A DNA stretch of 64,000 nt from Halobaculum rubrum (GTDB lineage Archaea; Halobacteriota; Halobacteria; Halobacteriales; Haloferacaceae). A model generated the notes under the pieces. That model was not told the DNA's origin, searched no databases, and saw only the letters and a program-made list of their open reading frames with translations. A program made the translations under genes and the position numbers. Shown piece by piece: positions 18,061 through 26,902 of this stretch (position 1 is its first letter; each line of letters starts with the position of its first letter). The stretch lies in the NCBI RefSeq assembly GCF_019880225.1, contig NZ_CP082284.1, forward strand, positions 2,900,355-2,964,354, given 5' to 3'.

Positions 18061-19977
18061 ATGACTGATTCCGCCGCCGGTGACTCCGGCGTGAACGGGG
18101 AGGGGGATTCCCGACCCGTGGTTTACGATCTCGATCCCGCCTGTACGCGCTCCGACGTGGACGTCGGCGCGCGCTACCGAGCGGAGGTCAACGGTGTCGT
18201 CGACTACGGCGTCTTCGTCGACGTCTCCGAGGACGTGTCCGGCCTGCTTCACGAGTCGAACCTCGACGGTGAGACGTTCGCGGTCGGCGACGAGGTGGTC
18301 GTCGTGCTCGAGGAACTGAAGGAGAACGGCGACGTCTCGTTCGATCTCGCGGACGTCGCTCTCGCCGACGCGAACGTGCTCGCGGTCGAGTACGAGCCGG
18401 AGATCACCACGATCGGCGACGCGACGGTCGGCGACAGCGTGACCGTCGAGGGGGAGATCACCCAGATCAAACAGACGGGCGGTCCGACGATCTTCCACGT
18501 CGCCGACGAGTCGGGCGTGCTCGCCGCGGCCGCCTTCGAGGAGGCCGGCGTTCGCGCGTACCCCGCCGTCGACATCGGCGACGTCGTCCGGGTCTCCGGC
18601 TCCGTCGAGACCCACGACGGCTCCAGGCAGCTGGAAGTCGACGACGTGGCCGTACTGACCGGCGAAACGGCCGCGGCCGCGCGAGAGCGCCTCGAGGAGG
18701 CGATGCGCGAGCGCGCCGAGCCGGAGGCGGTCGAGCCGCTCGTCGAGTGGGAGGCGTTCGAGAAGCTCCGCCCCGAGCTGGAGGACCTCGCGCGCACGCT
18801 CCGCCGCACCGTGCTTGAGGGGCGCCCGATCCGGATCCGCCACCACGCGGACGGCGACGGGATGTGCGCGGCTATCCCGGTCCAACTCGCGCTGGAGAAC
18901 TACATCGAGGCGGTCCACGAGGGCGACGACGCCGCGCGTCACACCCTCAAGCGACTGCCGAGCAAGGCGCCGTACTACGAGATGGAGGACGTCACCCGCG
19001 ATCTCAACTTCGCGCTCGAGGGGCGCGCCCGCCACGGACAGAAGCTCCCCTTCCTCCTGATGCTCGACAACGGGTCGACCGAGGAGGACGTTCCCGCCTA
19101 CAAGAACCTCGCCCACTACGACGTGCCAATCGCCGTCGTGGACCACCACCACCCGGACCCCGAGGCGGTGAACGACCTGCTCGACCACCACGTCAACCCG
19201 TACATCCACGACGAGGACTACCGCATCACGACGGGGATGATGTGCGTCGAGCTTGCCCGGCTCATCGACCCCGACGTAACCGACGAACTCCGGCACGTCC
19301 CCGCGGTCGCAGGACTGTCGGACCGCTCGAAGGCCGAGGTGATGGACGAGTACGTCGACCTGGCGGAAACGGCCGGCTACGACCGCGACGACATCGAGGA
19401 CATCGGCGAGGCGCTAGACTACGCCGCCCACTGGCTGCGCTACAACGAGGGCAAGACGCTCGTGAGCGACGTGCTCGACGTCGGCAGCGACGACGACGAG
19501 CGCCACCGCGACCTCGTCGAGTTCCTCTCGACGCGCGCCGAGCGCGACGTGGCAGAGCAGCTCGACGCCGTCGAGCCTCACGTCGAACACGAGCGACTCG
19601 ACTCCGACGCGCACCTCTACCGCATCGACCTTGAGAACTTCGCCAAGCGGTTCACCTACCCCGCGCCCGGCAAGACGACCGGCGAGCTCCACGACCGGAA
19701 GGTTCGCGCGACCGGCGAGCCCGTCATCACGATCGGCTACGGCCCGGACTTCGCGGTCCTCCGATCGGACGGCGTTCGCCTCGACATCCCGCAGATGGTC
19801 ACAGAGCTGAACGAGGAGGTCGTCGGCGGCGGCGTCTCCGGTGGCGGCCACCTCGTCGTCGGCTCGATCAAGTTCGTCGAGGGGCGCCGCGAGGACGTGA
19901 TCGACGCGCTCGTCGAGAAGATGGCCGACGCCGAACTCGACGAGGAGCTGTCGACGACGTTCGACCTCGACGACTGA
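18061..19977 (+). CDS. RecJ-like DHH-family nuclease with S1 and OB domains
   Basis: 638 residues from MTDSAAGDSGVNG. Order of domains: S1 RNA-binding domain at about 30-100 (VNGVVDYGVFVDVSEDVSGLLHESNL), an OB-fold at about 115-200 (VTVEGEITQIKQTGGPTIFHVAD), then the DHH phosphoesterase domain with DxD (RHHADGDGM) and DHH (VVDHHHPDP), and a DHHA1-like C-terminal region (GGGVSGGGHLVVGS). Archaeal RecJ/GAN-type proteins act in replication or RNA decay; the S1 and OB additions argue for RNA or single-stranded DNA substrates. Confidence 0.9.
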   Translation: MTDSAAGDSGVNGEGDSRPVVYDLDPACTRSDVDVGARYRAEVNGVVDYGVFVDVSEDVSGLLHESNLDGETFAVGDEVVVVLEELKENGDVSFDLADVALADANVLAVEYEPEITTIGDATVGDSVTVEGEITQIKQTGGPTIFHVADESGVLAAAAFEEAGVRAYPAVDIGDVVRVSGSVETHDGSRQLEVDDVAVLTGETAAAARERLEEAMRERAEPEAVEPLVEWEAFEKLRPELEDLARTLRRTVLEGRPIRIRHHADGDGMCAAIPVQLALENYIEAVHEGDDAARHTLKRLPSKAPYYEMEDVTRDLNFALEGRARHGQKLPFLLMLDNGSTEEDVPAYKNLAHYDVPIAVVDHHHPDPEAVNDLLDHHVNPYIHDEDYRITTGMMCVELARLIDPDVTDELRHVPAVAGLSDRSKAEVMDEYVDLAETAGYDRDDIEDIGEALDYAAHWLRYNEGKTLVSDVLDVGSDDDERHRDLVEFLSTRAERDVAEQLDAVEPHVEHERLDSDAHLYRIDLENFAKRFTYPAPGKTTGELHDRKVRATGEPVITIGYGPDFAVLRSDGVRLDIPQMVTELNEEVVGGGVSGGGHLVVGSIKFVEGRREDVIDALVEKMADAELDEELSTTFDLDD

Positions 19978-20021
19978 CGCGGGAGTCCGTACGAGGTTTT
20001 CGAACTGCCGCTCGACACCGG

Positions 20022-21764
20022 TCATCCGATCGGCCCGTCGCGGTCGGTGTCGTCGCGACTCGGCTCCCCGTCCGTGTCCTCGATCGTCAGCCGTCGCCGG
20101 AGGAACAGCGTCGCGGCGGCAACGACACCGACTGCGACGATCGCGACCGCCGGCGGCAGTTCCTCGAGCCGGGACGACCTCCCTCGACCGCCCCGCCAGT
20201 CGGCCGCGAAGCTCCCGCGGTAGTACTCGGCGACCGCCTCGCCCTCCAAGGCGACGACGACCTCGCGGTTCTCGCGTGCGCTCGTGGGATTCCAGTTGAG
20301 CGACCCCACGAGCGCGGTGTCGTCTGCGACGACGCCCTTCGCGTGGATCTTTCCGTAGCGACCGGCCGGCTCCGCGACCCGTGCTTCGAGGGGAACGCCC
20401 GCGGCGTCGGCCCAGCGGTTCAGATCGGCCACCAGCGCGGCGTTTTCCTCGGCGAGGTACCAGGCACTCGACAGCAGCAACCGCACGCGCACGCCCCGCT
20501 CGGCAGCGCGCCGCAGCGACGCGAGCATCGGCCCGTCGTCGACGGTGGGTTGGAGCACGTCGACGCGGGTGTCCGCGTCGTCGACGGTCGCGACGACCGC
20601 CGACTCCGCGTTTCCGGGCGCGGTCAGCAGTCGCACGCGCTCGACTCGCATCTCCGTCGGCGGGTGGCGTGACGGGTACGATCCGGTCGCCGCGTCGGTC
20701 CGCTCGAACGACCGTCCCGCGCGGTATCGCTCCCACGGAACGGCGTCTCGCCACCCGGCGTCCGCGCGGAACAGGTCCGCGAGCGCGTCGGCCGCCCGCG
20801 GTGACCGGACGGTGACGCCCCATCCTCGGCTGTCGCCGCCGCCGGTGCCGCTGGGTTTCCAGTTCTCCGTGAGCACGACCGCGGCGTCGTCGGCCACGGC
20901 GTACTTGGCGTGGTGGTACCGGAACCTGGCGTGCGGACCGGCGATCACGCGCACCTCGACGCCCGCGGCGACCAGCGAATCGAGGAGAGCGGCCTGTCGC
21001 GTGGTGACCCCGCCGACCGGTCCGCCGTCGAGCAGTACCCGTACCGTGGCGCCCCGTTCGTGTGCGGCGATCAGTTCCTCGGCGACGCGTTCGGACGCGA
21101 AGGTGTACCCCGCCAGGAACACCCGCTCGTCGGCCCCTTGAATGGGTGCGACCGGCTCGCCCGGAGCGTCCGGGAGCACGAACGCCGTCGCGTTCACGGC
21201 GCCCAACGCAACCGGGTCACGAAGTTCAAGTCCGACGGGGCGCCACCGCGGGTCCTCGTTGCGACCCCACCGCTCGCCCTCGGGGGCTCGCCCGTACTCC
21301 ACGGCGTCGACGACCGAGCCGTTCGGCCCGCCCCGCCGGAGCACGATCCGCTCGCCGGCGTTCGACAGCGCGAGGCCTCGGGCGACGACGCGTCCCGATG
21401 TGGGCACGGACGGCGCCTCCGGCTCGCCCGTCACGACGACCGTGCCCGCACGTCGCTGGCGGATCGCGACGACGTCTTCCCCGTCGTCGACGCTCCAGTT
21501 CCCGGGCGGCAGCGAGAGACGGAGGTACTCTCCGGCGTCGTCGTCGGCGACGGGGTTCGGGAGGAGTCCGACGATCCGGGGTGCTGTCGGATCCGTATCC
21601 GTCCCGGCCGTGGTGTTCGAGTCGGGGACTGTTGTCGGGGTCTGCGGAGCGTTCGTGACCGTCGCCGGTGCCGTGGGTTCCGAGACCGCCGCGACCGCTG
21701 TCGGCGCCGCCGGCGTCGCCGCGACGAGGACGAGCACACACACGACCACCGTAGGGATGCGCAC
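20022..21764 (-). CDS. Secreted phospholipase D-like protein with lamin-tail domain
   Basis: About 580 residues from a GTG (start VRIPTVVVCVLVLVA). Order: signal peptide/TM, Thr/Pro-rich linker, an immunoglobulin-like lamin-tail domain (PRIVGLLPNPVADDDAGEYL to WRPVGLELRDP), two PLD domains with HKD motifs HHAKYAVADD and HAKGVVADD, and a C-terminal membrane anchor (AVAIVAVGVVAAATLFLRRR) with an acidic cytoplasmic tail. It is predicted to lie outside the cell, attached to the membrane, as a phosphodiesterase/nuclease or phospholipase. Adjacent GTG at 21767 is equally possible as start; a longer frame would overlap the divergent neighbour. Confidence 0.82.
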   Translation of the reverse strand: MRIPTVVVCVLVLVAATPAAPTAVAAVSEPTAPATVTNAPQTPTTVPDSNTTAGTDTDPTAPRIVGLLPNPVADDDAGEYLRLSLPPGNWSVDDGEDVVAIRQRRAGTVVVTGEPEAPSVPTSGRVVARGLALSNAGERIVLRRGGPNGSVVDAVEYGRAPEGERWGRNEDPRWRPVGLELRDPVALGAVNATAFVLPDAPGEPVAPIQGADERVFLAGYTFASERVAEELIAAHERGATVRVLLDGGPVGGVTTRQAALLDSLVAAGVEVRVIAGPHARFRYHHAKYAVADDAAVVLTENWKPSGTGGGDSRGWGVTVRSPRAADALADLFRADAGWRDAVPWERYRAGRSFERTDAATGSYPSRHPPTEMRVERVRLLTAPGNAESAVVATVDDADTRVDVLQPTVDDGPMLASLRRAAERGVRVRLLLSSAWYLAEENAALVADLNRWADAAGVPLEARVAEPAGRYGKIHAKGVVADDTALVGSLNWNPTSARENREVVVALEGEAVAEYYRGSFAADWRGGRGRSSRLEELPPAVAIVAVGVVAAATLFLRRRLTIEDTDGEPSRDDTDRDGPIG

Positions 21765-21897
21765 CACTGCGACGGTCTGGCCGCGTGTTCGTACTTCAAC
21801 CCTCGCCGTATCGCCGTTGGACTCCGTTCCGAGCTCCCGGCGGCCGTCCACGACGGCCTTCGGTGCGTTTTTGCTCCGAGGACGGCGGATACCGAGT

Positions 21898-22137
21898 ATG
21901 GTCACTATCGCCGAGGGGGTCAGGCTCGCGGGAGCCGCCCTGGGTGCCGTCGGCGGCGCCCTCATCGCCCTGGAGTTCTTTCAGGTTCCGTCGTACGTCT
22001 CCTATGAGGAGGAGTGGGACAGCTACGACGTCGACATCGCGCCCGGCGATGTCACCGAGCACACGAACCTCGGTCGGATCGGGGGACTACTGGTCTCGCT
22101 GGGATTCGCGCTGCTGTTCGTCGGGGAACTGCTGTAA
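21898..22137 (+). CDS. Small two-helix membrane protein, unknown
   Basis: 79 residues from MVTIAEGVRLAGAALGAVGG. Two membrane helices (about residues 7-25 and 62-78, GGLLVSLGFALLFVGELL) with a polar acidic loop between them (SYEEEWDSYDVDIAPGD). No family recognised. It is divergent from the phospholipase gene and convergent with the HEAT gene. The start is the first ATG of a frame that opens well upstream inside the opposite-strand gene. Confidence 0.6.
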   Translation: MVTIAEGVRLAGAALGAVGGALIALEFFQVPSYVSYEEEWDSYDVDIAPGDVTEHTNLGRIGGLLVSLGFALLFVGELL

Positions 22138-22208
22138 CGGCGACCCGCTCCGGTCGGCGACGTCCGGCGAACGGCGGAGAAGCGGTTCCTTGCGTGGCTC
22201 GACCCCGG

Positions 22209-23516
22209 TTACGCGGCGACTTCCTCGCCCGTGGCGTCGAGTGCGTCGCGCGCCTTCTCGGCCTCCGTCTGCACGATGAACGCGCGGTCGTCGTCGAACT
22301 CGGCGGCCGCCTCAAGCGCCGCCTCGGTGCCGATCTGACGCAGCGCCCATAGAGCGGCCGCGCGGACGGTGTCGCTGTCGTCGTCGGCCGCGACATCGGC
22401 CAGCGGGTTGACGGCGCGAGCGTCGCCGATGAGTCCGAGCGCGCGGGCGGCGTACGGCCGCACCTCGTCGTCCTCCATGACGAGCTTGTTCGCGAGCGGC
22501 CCCACGGCGTCCTCGTGACCGATCTCCCCGAGCGCCTTGAACGTCACCTTCTGCAGGGTCGGGTCCGAGTCGGCGTCGACGTACTCGACGAGCGTCTCGA
22601 CGGCGTCCTCGGCGGCCATCTTGCCCAGCGCGCGGATCGCCGGCTTGTCGCGCTTCTGTGCGCGCTGGTGCATCGCCTCGAAGGCACCCTGGTCGTTCAT
22701 CCGGGTGAGCGTCTCCAGGCAGTGCTCCTCCATGAACTCCGACTCCAGGGAGTCCAGCGCCAGCAGCACCATCTCGACGTTGCCCCGCTGTTCGTGCTCC
22801 TTCAGCGCCGACAGCTCCGGCGGGAAGTCCTTGTAGTGCCCGAGCACGTCGTAGAACCCCTGTGCCTGGAGCTGTTCGTGGGTCTGCAGGTCGTCCCACT
22901 CCTCGGCGTCGTCGACGCCCGTCTCCAGCGCGTCGGTCGCCTCGAGCAGCGCCGCGATCGTCTCCGCGTCCTCGTCGGCGTCCAGATCCGCGTCCTCGAC
23001 GGCTGCGACGGCGTCGTCGAGCGCCTCCGCCGCCGATTCGGTGCCGTCGTCGCCGGCGCGGTCGAGTTCCGCGTCGAGCGTCTCGTTCACCGCGTCGAGG
23101 AACTCGTCGACGACGCCGGGGAGGTCGTCCTCGCCCGACTCGGTCCATCGCGTGTCGGCGATCGTCGCCCGCGCCGACTCGATGTCGTCGACCACGTCGG
23201 AGGCGTACGGGCCACGCTGGTCCGCGAGGTCGTCGCGGCGGTCGGAGAGGCGCGACTCCAGTTCCTCGCGCGGGTCATCCGCGTCCTCGTCGTCCCCGTC
23301 GGGTTCCGGGAGGTCGGCGCGCTCCAGGTCGGCCTCGATGTCGTCCAAGTCGGCCTCGACGTCGTCGAGGTCGGCCTCGGTCTCGGCGGCCTCGAGCGCC
23401 TCGGCGGTCTCGTCCAGTCGGGCGTCCAGGTCCTCGGCGGACACCTCGGGGACGAGTTCCGTCTCCTCGGCGTCCTCGGGGTCGCCTGACTCCTCGGCCG
23501 GGTCGTCGTCGCTCAT
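22209..23516 (-). CDS. HEAT-repeat protein with acidic coiled-coil N terminus
   Basis: 435 residues. The first 190 residues are extremely acidic with heptad-like pattern (DLDDVEADLDDIEADLERADL), likely coiled coil; from about residue 225 there are HEAT repeats of about 31 residues (KPAIRALGKMAAEDAVETLVEY, LQKVTFKALGEIGHEDAVGPLA, VRPYAARALGLIGDARAVNPLA, VRAAALWALRQIGTEAALEAA). HEAT solenoids mediate protein-protein contacts. Haloarchaeal genomes carry conserved proteins of this design without assigned function. No partner is evident nearby. Confidence 0.8.
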   Translation of the reverse strand: MSDDDPAEESGDPEDAEETELVPEVSAEDLDARLDETAEALEAAETEADLDDVEADLDDIEADLERADLPEPDGDDEDADDPREELESRLSDRRDDLADQRGPYASDVVDDIESARATIADTRWTESGEDDLPGVVDEFLDAVNETLDAELDRAGDDGTESAAEALDDAVAAVEDADLDADEDAETIAALLEATDALETGVDDAEEWDDLQTHEQLQAQGFYDVLGHYKDFPPELSALKEHEQRGNVEMVLLALDSLESEFMEEHCLETLTRMNDQGAFEAMHQRAQKRDKPAIRALGKMAAEDAVETLVEYVDADSDPTLQKVTFKALGEIGHEDAVGPLANKLVMEDDEVRPYAARALGLIGDARAVNPLADVAADDDSDTVRAAALWALRQIGTEAALEAAAEFDDDRAFIVQTEAEKARDALDATGEEVAA

Positions 23517-23725
23517 GCCCGTCGATGGGTGTGTCGGCTACAAGGGCGTTTCCATATTCCGGGCGACGGGCCGGACGTCGCTCCCGCCGCGCTCGCCGAT
23601 CAGCGGGAAATCATCCCGGTGCTCGATGCCGCCGAGGCGTCGAGCGACGGGAGCCGACCCTGCCATGGTTTCCCAAGCAAAAATACTGTTTTCAGATTCA
23701 AAAAGAAATCTTGTCTAACGGCGGG

Positions 23726-23732
23726 TTTTATG
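23726..23732 (+). promoter_or_regulatory. TATA box of dpsA
   Basis: TTTTATG centred about 32 nt before the dpsA ATG. The preceding 60 bp (23665-23720) are markedly AT-rich (runs AAAAATA, AAAAAGAAA), consistent with an upstream regulatory region, although no symmetrical operator was identified. Confidence 0.5.
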
Positions 23733-23760
23733 TGTTCGGGGAGCGTACAGTCGAGTACAG

Positions 23761-24309
23761 ATGAGTACCCAAAAGCGTGTGCTGAAGTCCGCGGGCGAGG
23801 TCGAGGGAAGCGAGGCGCTCCGGATGGACGCCGAGAGGGCCGAACAGATCATCGACGCGCTCAACACGGACCTCGCGGCGACGTACGTCCTGTACCACCA
23901 GCTGCGAAAGCACCACTGGAACGTGGAGGGCGCGGAGTTCCGCGATCTGCACCTATTCTTGGGCGAGGCCGCCGAGAACGCCGAGGCGTTCGCCGACGAG
24001 CTCGCGGAGCGCGTGCAGGCGCTGGGCGGCGTCCCGCACGCGTCGATGGCGACGCTCCAGGAGGAGGCGCCCGTCGAGGCCGAGGACGAGGACGTGTACG
24101 ACATCCGCACGTCGCTGGCGAACGACATGGAGATGTACGGCGAGATCATCGAGACGCTGCGCGAGCACGTCGAGCTCGCCGACGGCCTCGGCGACCCCGC
24201 GACCGGCGAGATCCTCCGGAAGAACATCGTGCAGGTCGAGGAGGACGCCCACCACATCGAACACTACCTCGAGGACGACACGCTCGTCACCGAGGGCACG
24301 ATGCAGTAA
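23761..24309 (+). CDS. dpsA: DpsA: ferritin-like DNA-protection/iron-storage protein
   Basis: 182 residues. The Dps ferroxidase signature is clear: YHQLRKHHWNVEGAEFRDLHLFL with the metal-binding His, and ENAEAFADELAERVQALGG with acidic ligands; DNDMEMYGEI-type and HHIEHYLED helices follow. Haloarchaeal DpsA forms a dodecamer that stores iron and protects DNA from peroxide. It has its own TATA box and a T-rich terminator. A small gene with metal-regulator-like operators lies next to it on the opposite strand. Confidence 0.95.
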   Translation: MSTQKRVLKSAGEVEGSEALRMDAERAEQIIDALNTDLAATYVLYHQLRKHHWNVEGAEFRDLHLFLGEAAENAEAFADELAERVQALGGVPHASMATLQEEAPVEAEDEDVYDIRTSLANDMEMYGEIIETLREHVELADGLGDPATGEILRKNIVQVEEDAHHIEHYLEDDTLVTEGTMQ

Positions 24310-24350
24310 GTCGGCACGAACGACGAGCGTCCGACTCGACTCGGTCTGAG

Positions 24351-24365
24351 TTTTCTCCGTTTTTT
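24351..24365 (+). terminator. Oligo-T terminator of dpsA
   Basis: Two T-runs (TTTT at 24351-24354, six T at 24360-24365) 42-56 nt after the dpsA stop in otherwise GC-rich DNA; oligo-T is the usual archaeal termination signal. Confidence 0.55.
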
Positions 24366-24413
24366 CGAGGAACAGTCCGAGCGGCCGCTGAACCAGTGCG
24401 AGCAGTCGCTCGG

Positions 24414-24587
24414 TTACCGTTCGAGGTCGACCGTCAGGTCCGTCGAGATCCAGCCGTCGGCGTTGCCGTTCTCGGAGAACACCGTTCTGTCGGGACAGGT
24501 GCGGAGGGCCGCGACATCGGTTTCCGGAGCGGAGTCGCGCTCGGGCGACGCCTGGTCGCTCCGATCCGCGAGCGCATCGTGGGTCAT
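24414..24587 (-). CDS. 57-aa soluble small protein under TAGG/CCTA operators
   Basis: Too short for routine gene calling but well supported: ATG at 24587, TAA at 24416-24414, every codon in frame with typical GC third positions. It starts MTHDALADRSDQ and ends GWISTDLTVDLER; a single Cys sits in the central TCPDRTVFSENGN. No membrane helix or signal. A TATA-like AAAATCTATTT lies 32 nt upstream on the same strand, directly abutted by two TAGG-CCTA palindromes. Family resemblance to short haloarchaeal proteins ending in DGWISTDLTV is my impression only. Location tail-to-tail with dpsA suggests a metal- or oxidative-stress link. Confidence 0.7.
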   Translation of the reverse strand: MTHDALADRSDQASPERDSAPETDVAALRTCPDRTVFSENGNADGWISTDLTVDLER

Positions 24588-24613
24588 TACTGTCCCCTCG
24601 CAGGCCCGTCGGG

Positions 24614-24624
24614 AAATAGATTTT
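24614..24624 (-). promoter_or_regulatory. TATA-like element of 57-aa gene
   Basis: Minus strand AAAATCTATTT centred 32 nt before the ATG at 24587, giving a leader of only a few bases. Confidence 0.5.
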
Positions 24625-24626
24625 GG

Positions 24627-24651
24627 TAGGCCTAAACGGTAGGTCGGCCTA
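24627..24651 (-). promoter_or_regulatory. Tandem DtxR-like operator candidates
   Basis: Perfect palindrome TAGGCCTA at 24627-24634 and TAGG-4bp-CCTA at 24640-24651. On the minus strand the block CGTTTAGGCC occurs twice, 17 bp apart. The half-sites resemble those of metal-dependent DtxR/IdeR-family repressors (TTAGG...CCTAA). The proximal site abuts the TATA element, where a repressor would block factor binding. Confidence 0.55.
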
Positions 24652-24686
24652 AACGATCGTTCGGGGGGACCGACCGGCGACGGCTG

Positions 24687-25526
24687 TCACTCGTCGCGAC
24701 CGATCCCGCACCCGGAGATGGTGTCGCACTCGACGCCGCGCTCCTCCAGGGCGTCGATCACCGCGTTCATCCCGATCGCGTCGCTGGCGATGTGCCCGGT
24801 GACGACGAGGGTCTTCCCCTCGTCGGCGAACTCCTCGCGCAACTCGGCGGTGTCGCCGGCGCCGACGTGGATGTAGAGGACGGTGTCGACGCCGTGTTCG
24901 AAGTACGCGCGGGCGACCGACGCGCCGCCGTTGGTGCCCGCGGCGTGGTGGACCGCCACCTCCCCGAGGTCGTTCTCGCGGTCGCCGACGCGCACCCGTA
25001 CGTCCGTCTCGGCGGCGTCGAGTTCGGGGATCTCGCCCAGCGCGTCGACGAAGTCGCCTGCGGTCGCGTCGTCGGCCAATCCGTCGGCGACCTCGCGGAA
25101 CACGCGTCGGCCGTACTCGTCGGGCGCGAGGTGGGTGTTGAGGTACGGCTGGTCGAGCAGCTCCGCGACGCTCGGGTCGTGGCGATAGTTGCTGGAGTGC
25201 CCGCCGTGGTCCATCCGCGATCTGAGGTCTGCGACCGCGTCCTCGGCGACCTCCTCGGGGACGCCGTGGTCCGTCATGAACTCGACTTGCGTGTCGAGCA
25301 CCGCCGGGAAGTCCAGTCGAGCAGACATTCCCGTCGGATGGTGCGCCAGCGCCAGATCGTAGTCGCGGTCGTTGGCCAACTGGATCTCCGGGGATTCGAG
25401 GTCGATACCCACGAGCGCGGTTTCGACGTCCTCGCCGGGGACGTAGACGGTGCTGTCGGCCGGCGTCTCGTCCCAGTCGACGAGGTCGAGGCTGATCTGC
25501 ATGATCTCGTCCGTAGTGAGTCCCAT
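24687..25526 (-). CDS. NIF3-like (DUF34) dinuclear metal-centre protein
   Basis: 279 residues. HHPTG near residue 62, NTHLAPDEYGRR mid-chain and GHIASDAIGMN near the C terminus are the expected metal-binding segments of the NIF3/DUF34 superfamily; a YIHVGAGDTAEL-type segment precedes the last. These proteins form hexameric rings or related toroids and bind two metal ions; proposed roles include cofactor repair or GTP-cyclohydrolase-like activity, none firmly proved in archaea. Single gene, divergent from the flavin oxidoreductase. Confidence 0.75.
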   Translation of the reverse strand: MGLTTDEIMQISLDLVDWDETPADSTVYVPGEDVETALVGIDLESPEIQLANDRDYDLALAHHPTGMSARLDFPAVLDTQVEFMTDHGVPEEVAEDAVADLRSRMDHGGHSSNYRHDPSVAELLDQPYLNTHLAPDEYGRRVFREVADGLADDATAGDFVDALGEIPELDAAETDVRVRVGDRENDLGEVAVHHAAGTNGGASVARAYFEHGVDTVLYIHVGAGDTAELREEFADEGKTLVVTGHIASDAIGMNAVIDALEERGVECDTISGCGIGRDE

Positions 25527-25720
25527 AGGCGGTCAGTGACCGACCACGATTGAAAAGCCGCGGGAACCGGAAGCCAGGACGGCGTCGGGATCGTCGACGG
25601 CGGCGGCTCTCCGACCGGATCAACGGCTGCGGCGACGGCTCGTGCTCCCGTCGCTCGGCGAAAGTGGCAATCCCCTCTGTCGCCGCCAGCCGTTTGTACC
25701 GACGCGGCTGTACCGTGTGC

Positions 25721-26818
25721 ATGGTCGACCACCTGTTCACGCCGCTCACGCTGCGGGACACCGAGATCCCCAACCGCGTGTTCGTCTCGCCGATGTGTCA
25801 GTACTCCGCGCCGGACGGCGAGCCGACCGACTGGCACCTCGTCCACCTCGGCTCGCGTGCGGTCGGCGGCGCGGGACTGGTGCTGGCCGAGGCGACCGCG
25901 GTCTCGCCCGAAGGGAGGATCACTCCCCACGACGTGGGGATCTGGACCGACGAGCAGGCCGACGAGTGGGCCGGGATCGCCGAGTTTGTCCGCGAACAGG
26001 GATCCGTGCCGGCGATCCAGCTCGCGCACGCCGGCCGGAAGGCGTCGACGCATCGCCCCTGGGGCGACGACGGCCCCGTCCCGCTCGAGGCGGGCGGCTG
26101 GGAGGTCGACGCGCCGTCGGGACCGTACCCCCGCGACGGCGACGAGCACCCCACGAACAGCCTCTCGTCGGCGGAGATCGACGGCGTGATCGACGATTTC
26201 GCCGCGGCCGCCGAGCGCGCGCTCGAGGCCGGCTTCGAGGTCGCGGAGGTGCACGCCGCCCACGGCTACCTGCTGCACGAGTTCTGCTCGCCGGTCGCCA
26301 ACGACCGCGACGACGAGTACGGCGGCTCCTTCGAGAACCGTACCCGACTCGTGCGCGAGGTGACCGAGGCGGTCCGCGAGGTGTGGCCCGACGACAAGCC
26401 CGTGTTCGTGCGGATCTCCGCAACCGACTGGATCGACGACCGCGAGTCGTGGGACGTAGAGCAGTCGGCGCGGCTCGCCCCGCTGCTGGCGGAGGCCGGC
26501 GCCGATCTCCTCGACGTGAGTTCGGGCGGCATCTCGCCCGCACAGGAGGTGCCGTACGCCGGACCGAGCTACCAGCTCCCGTACGCGGAGACGATCCGCG
26601 AACACGTCGAGGAGGTCGGCGCCGACATCGCGGTCGCCTCGGTCGGCGGCATCACCGAGCCGACACAGGCCGAGGAGATCGTCGCGAACGACCGCGCCGA
26701 CGCGGTGCTCATGGCCCGGGAGTTCCTCCGCTCGCCGTACTGGCCGCTGCACGCCGCGGACGAACTCGGTGAAGATATCGAGTGGCCCGTGCAGTACCGC
26801 CGCGCGAAGCCGCGCTGA
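25721..26818 (+). CDS. Old Yellow Enzyme family NAD(P)H:flavin oxidoreductase (YqjM type)
   Basis: 365 residues from MVDHLFTPLTLRDTEIPNRV. FMN-binding TIM barrel: SPMCQYSA carries Cys26, the redox-tuning cysteine characteristic of the thermophilic-like/YqjM class; QLAHAGRK provides the substrate-binding His pair region, and ANDRDDEYGGSFENRTRL and VASVGGI are present. It reduces activated C=C bonds of enones or nitro compounds. The ATG was chosen by the family N terminus; upstream in-frame residues are not conserved in type. Confidence 0.92.
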   Translation: MVDHLFTPLTLRDTEIPNRVFVSPMCQYSAPDGEPTDWHLVHLGSRAVGGAGLVLAEATAVSPEGRITPHDVGIWTDEQADEWAGIAEFVREQGSVPAIQLAHAGRKASTHRPWGDDGPVPLEAGGWEVDAPSGPYPRDGDEHPTNSLSSAEIDGVIDDFAAAAERALEAGFEVAEVHAAHGYLLHEFCSPVANDRDDEYGGSFENRTRLVREVTEAVREVWPDDKPVFVRISATDWIDDRESWDVEQSARLAPLLAEAGADLLDVSSGGISPAQEVPYAGPSYQLPYAETIREHVEEVGADIAVASVGGITEPTQAEEIVANDRADAVLMAREFLRSPYWPLHAADELGEDIEWPVQYRRAKPR

Positions 26819-26902
26819 CCGATCGATACGTCCCGTCCGTCGGCGTCCCGGATCGGTCGACCGAGTGAACCCTTTTCACGGAACGCGCCCAAACTCTCGG
26901 TC

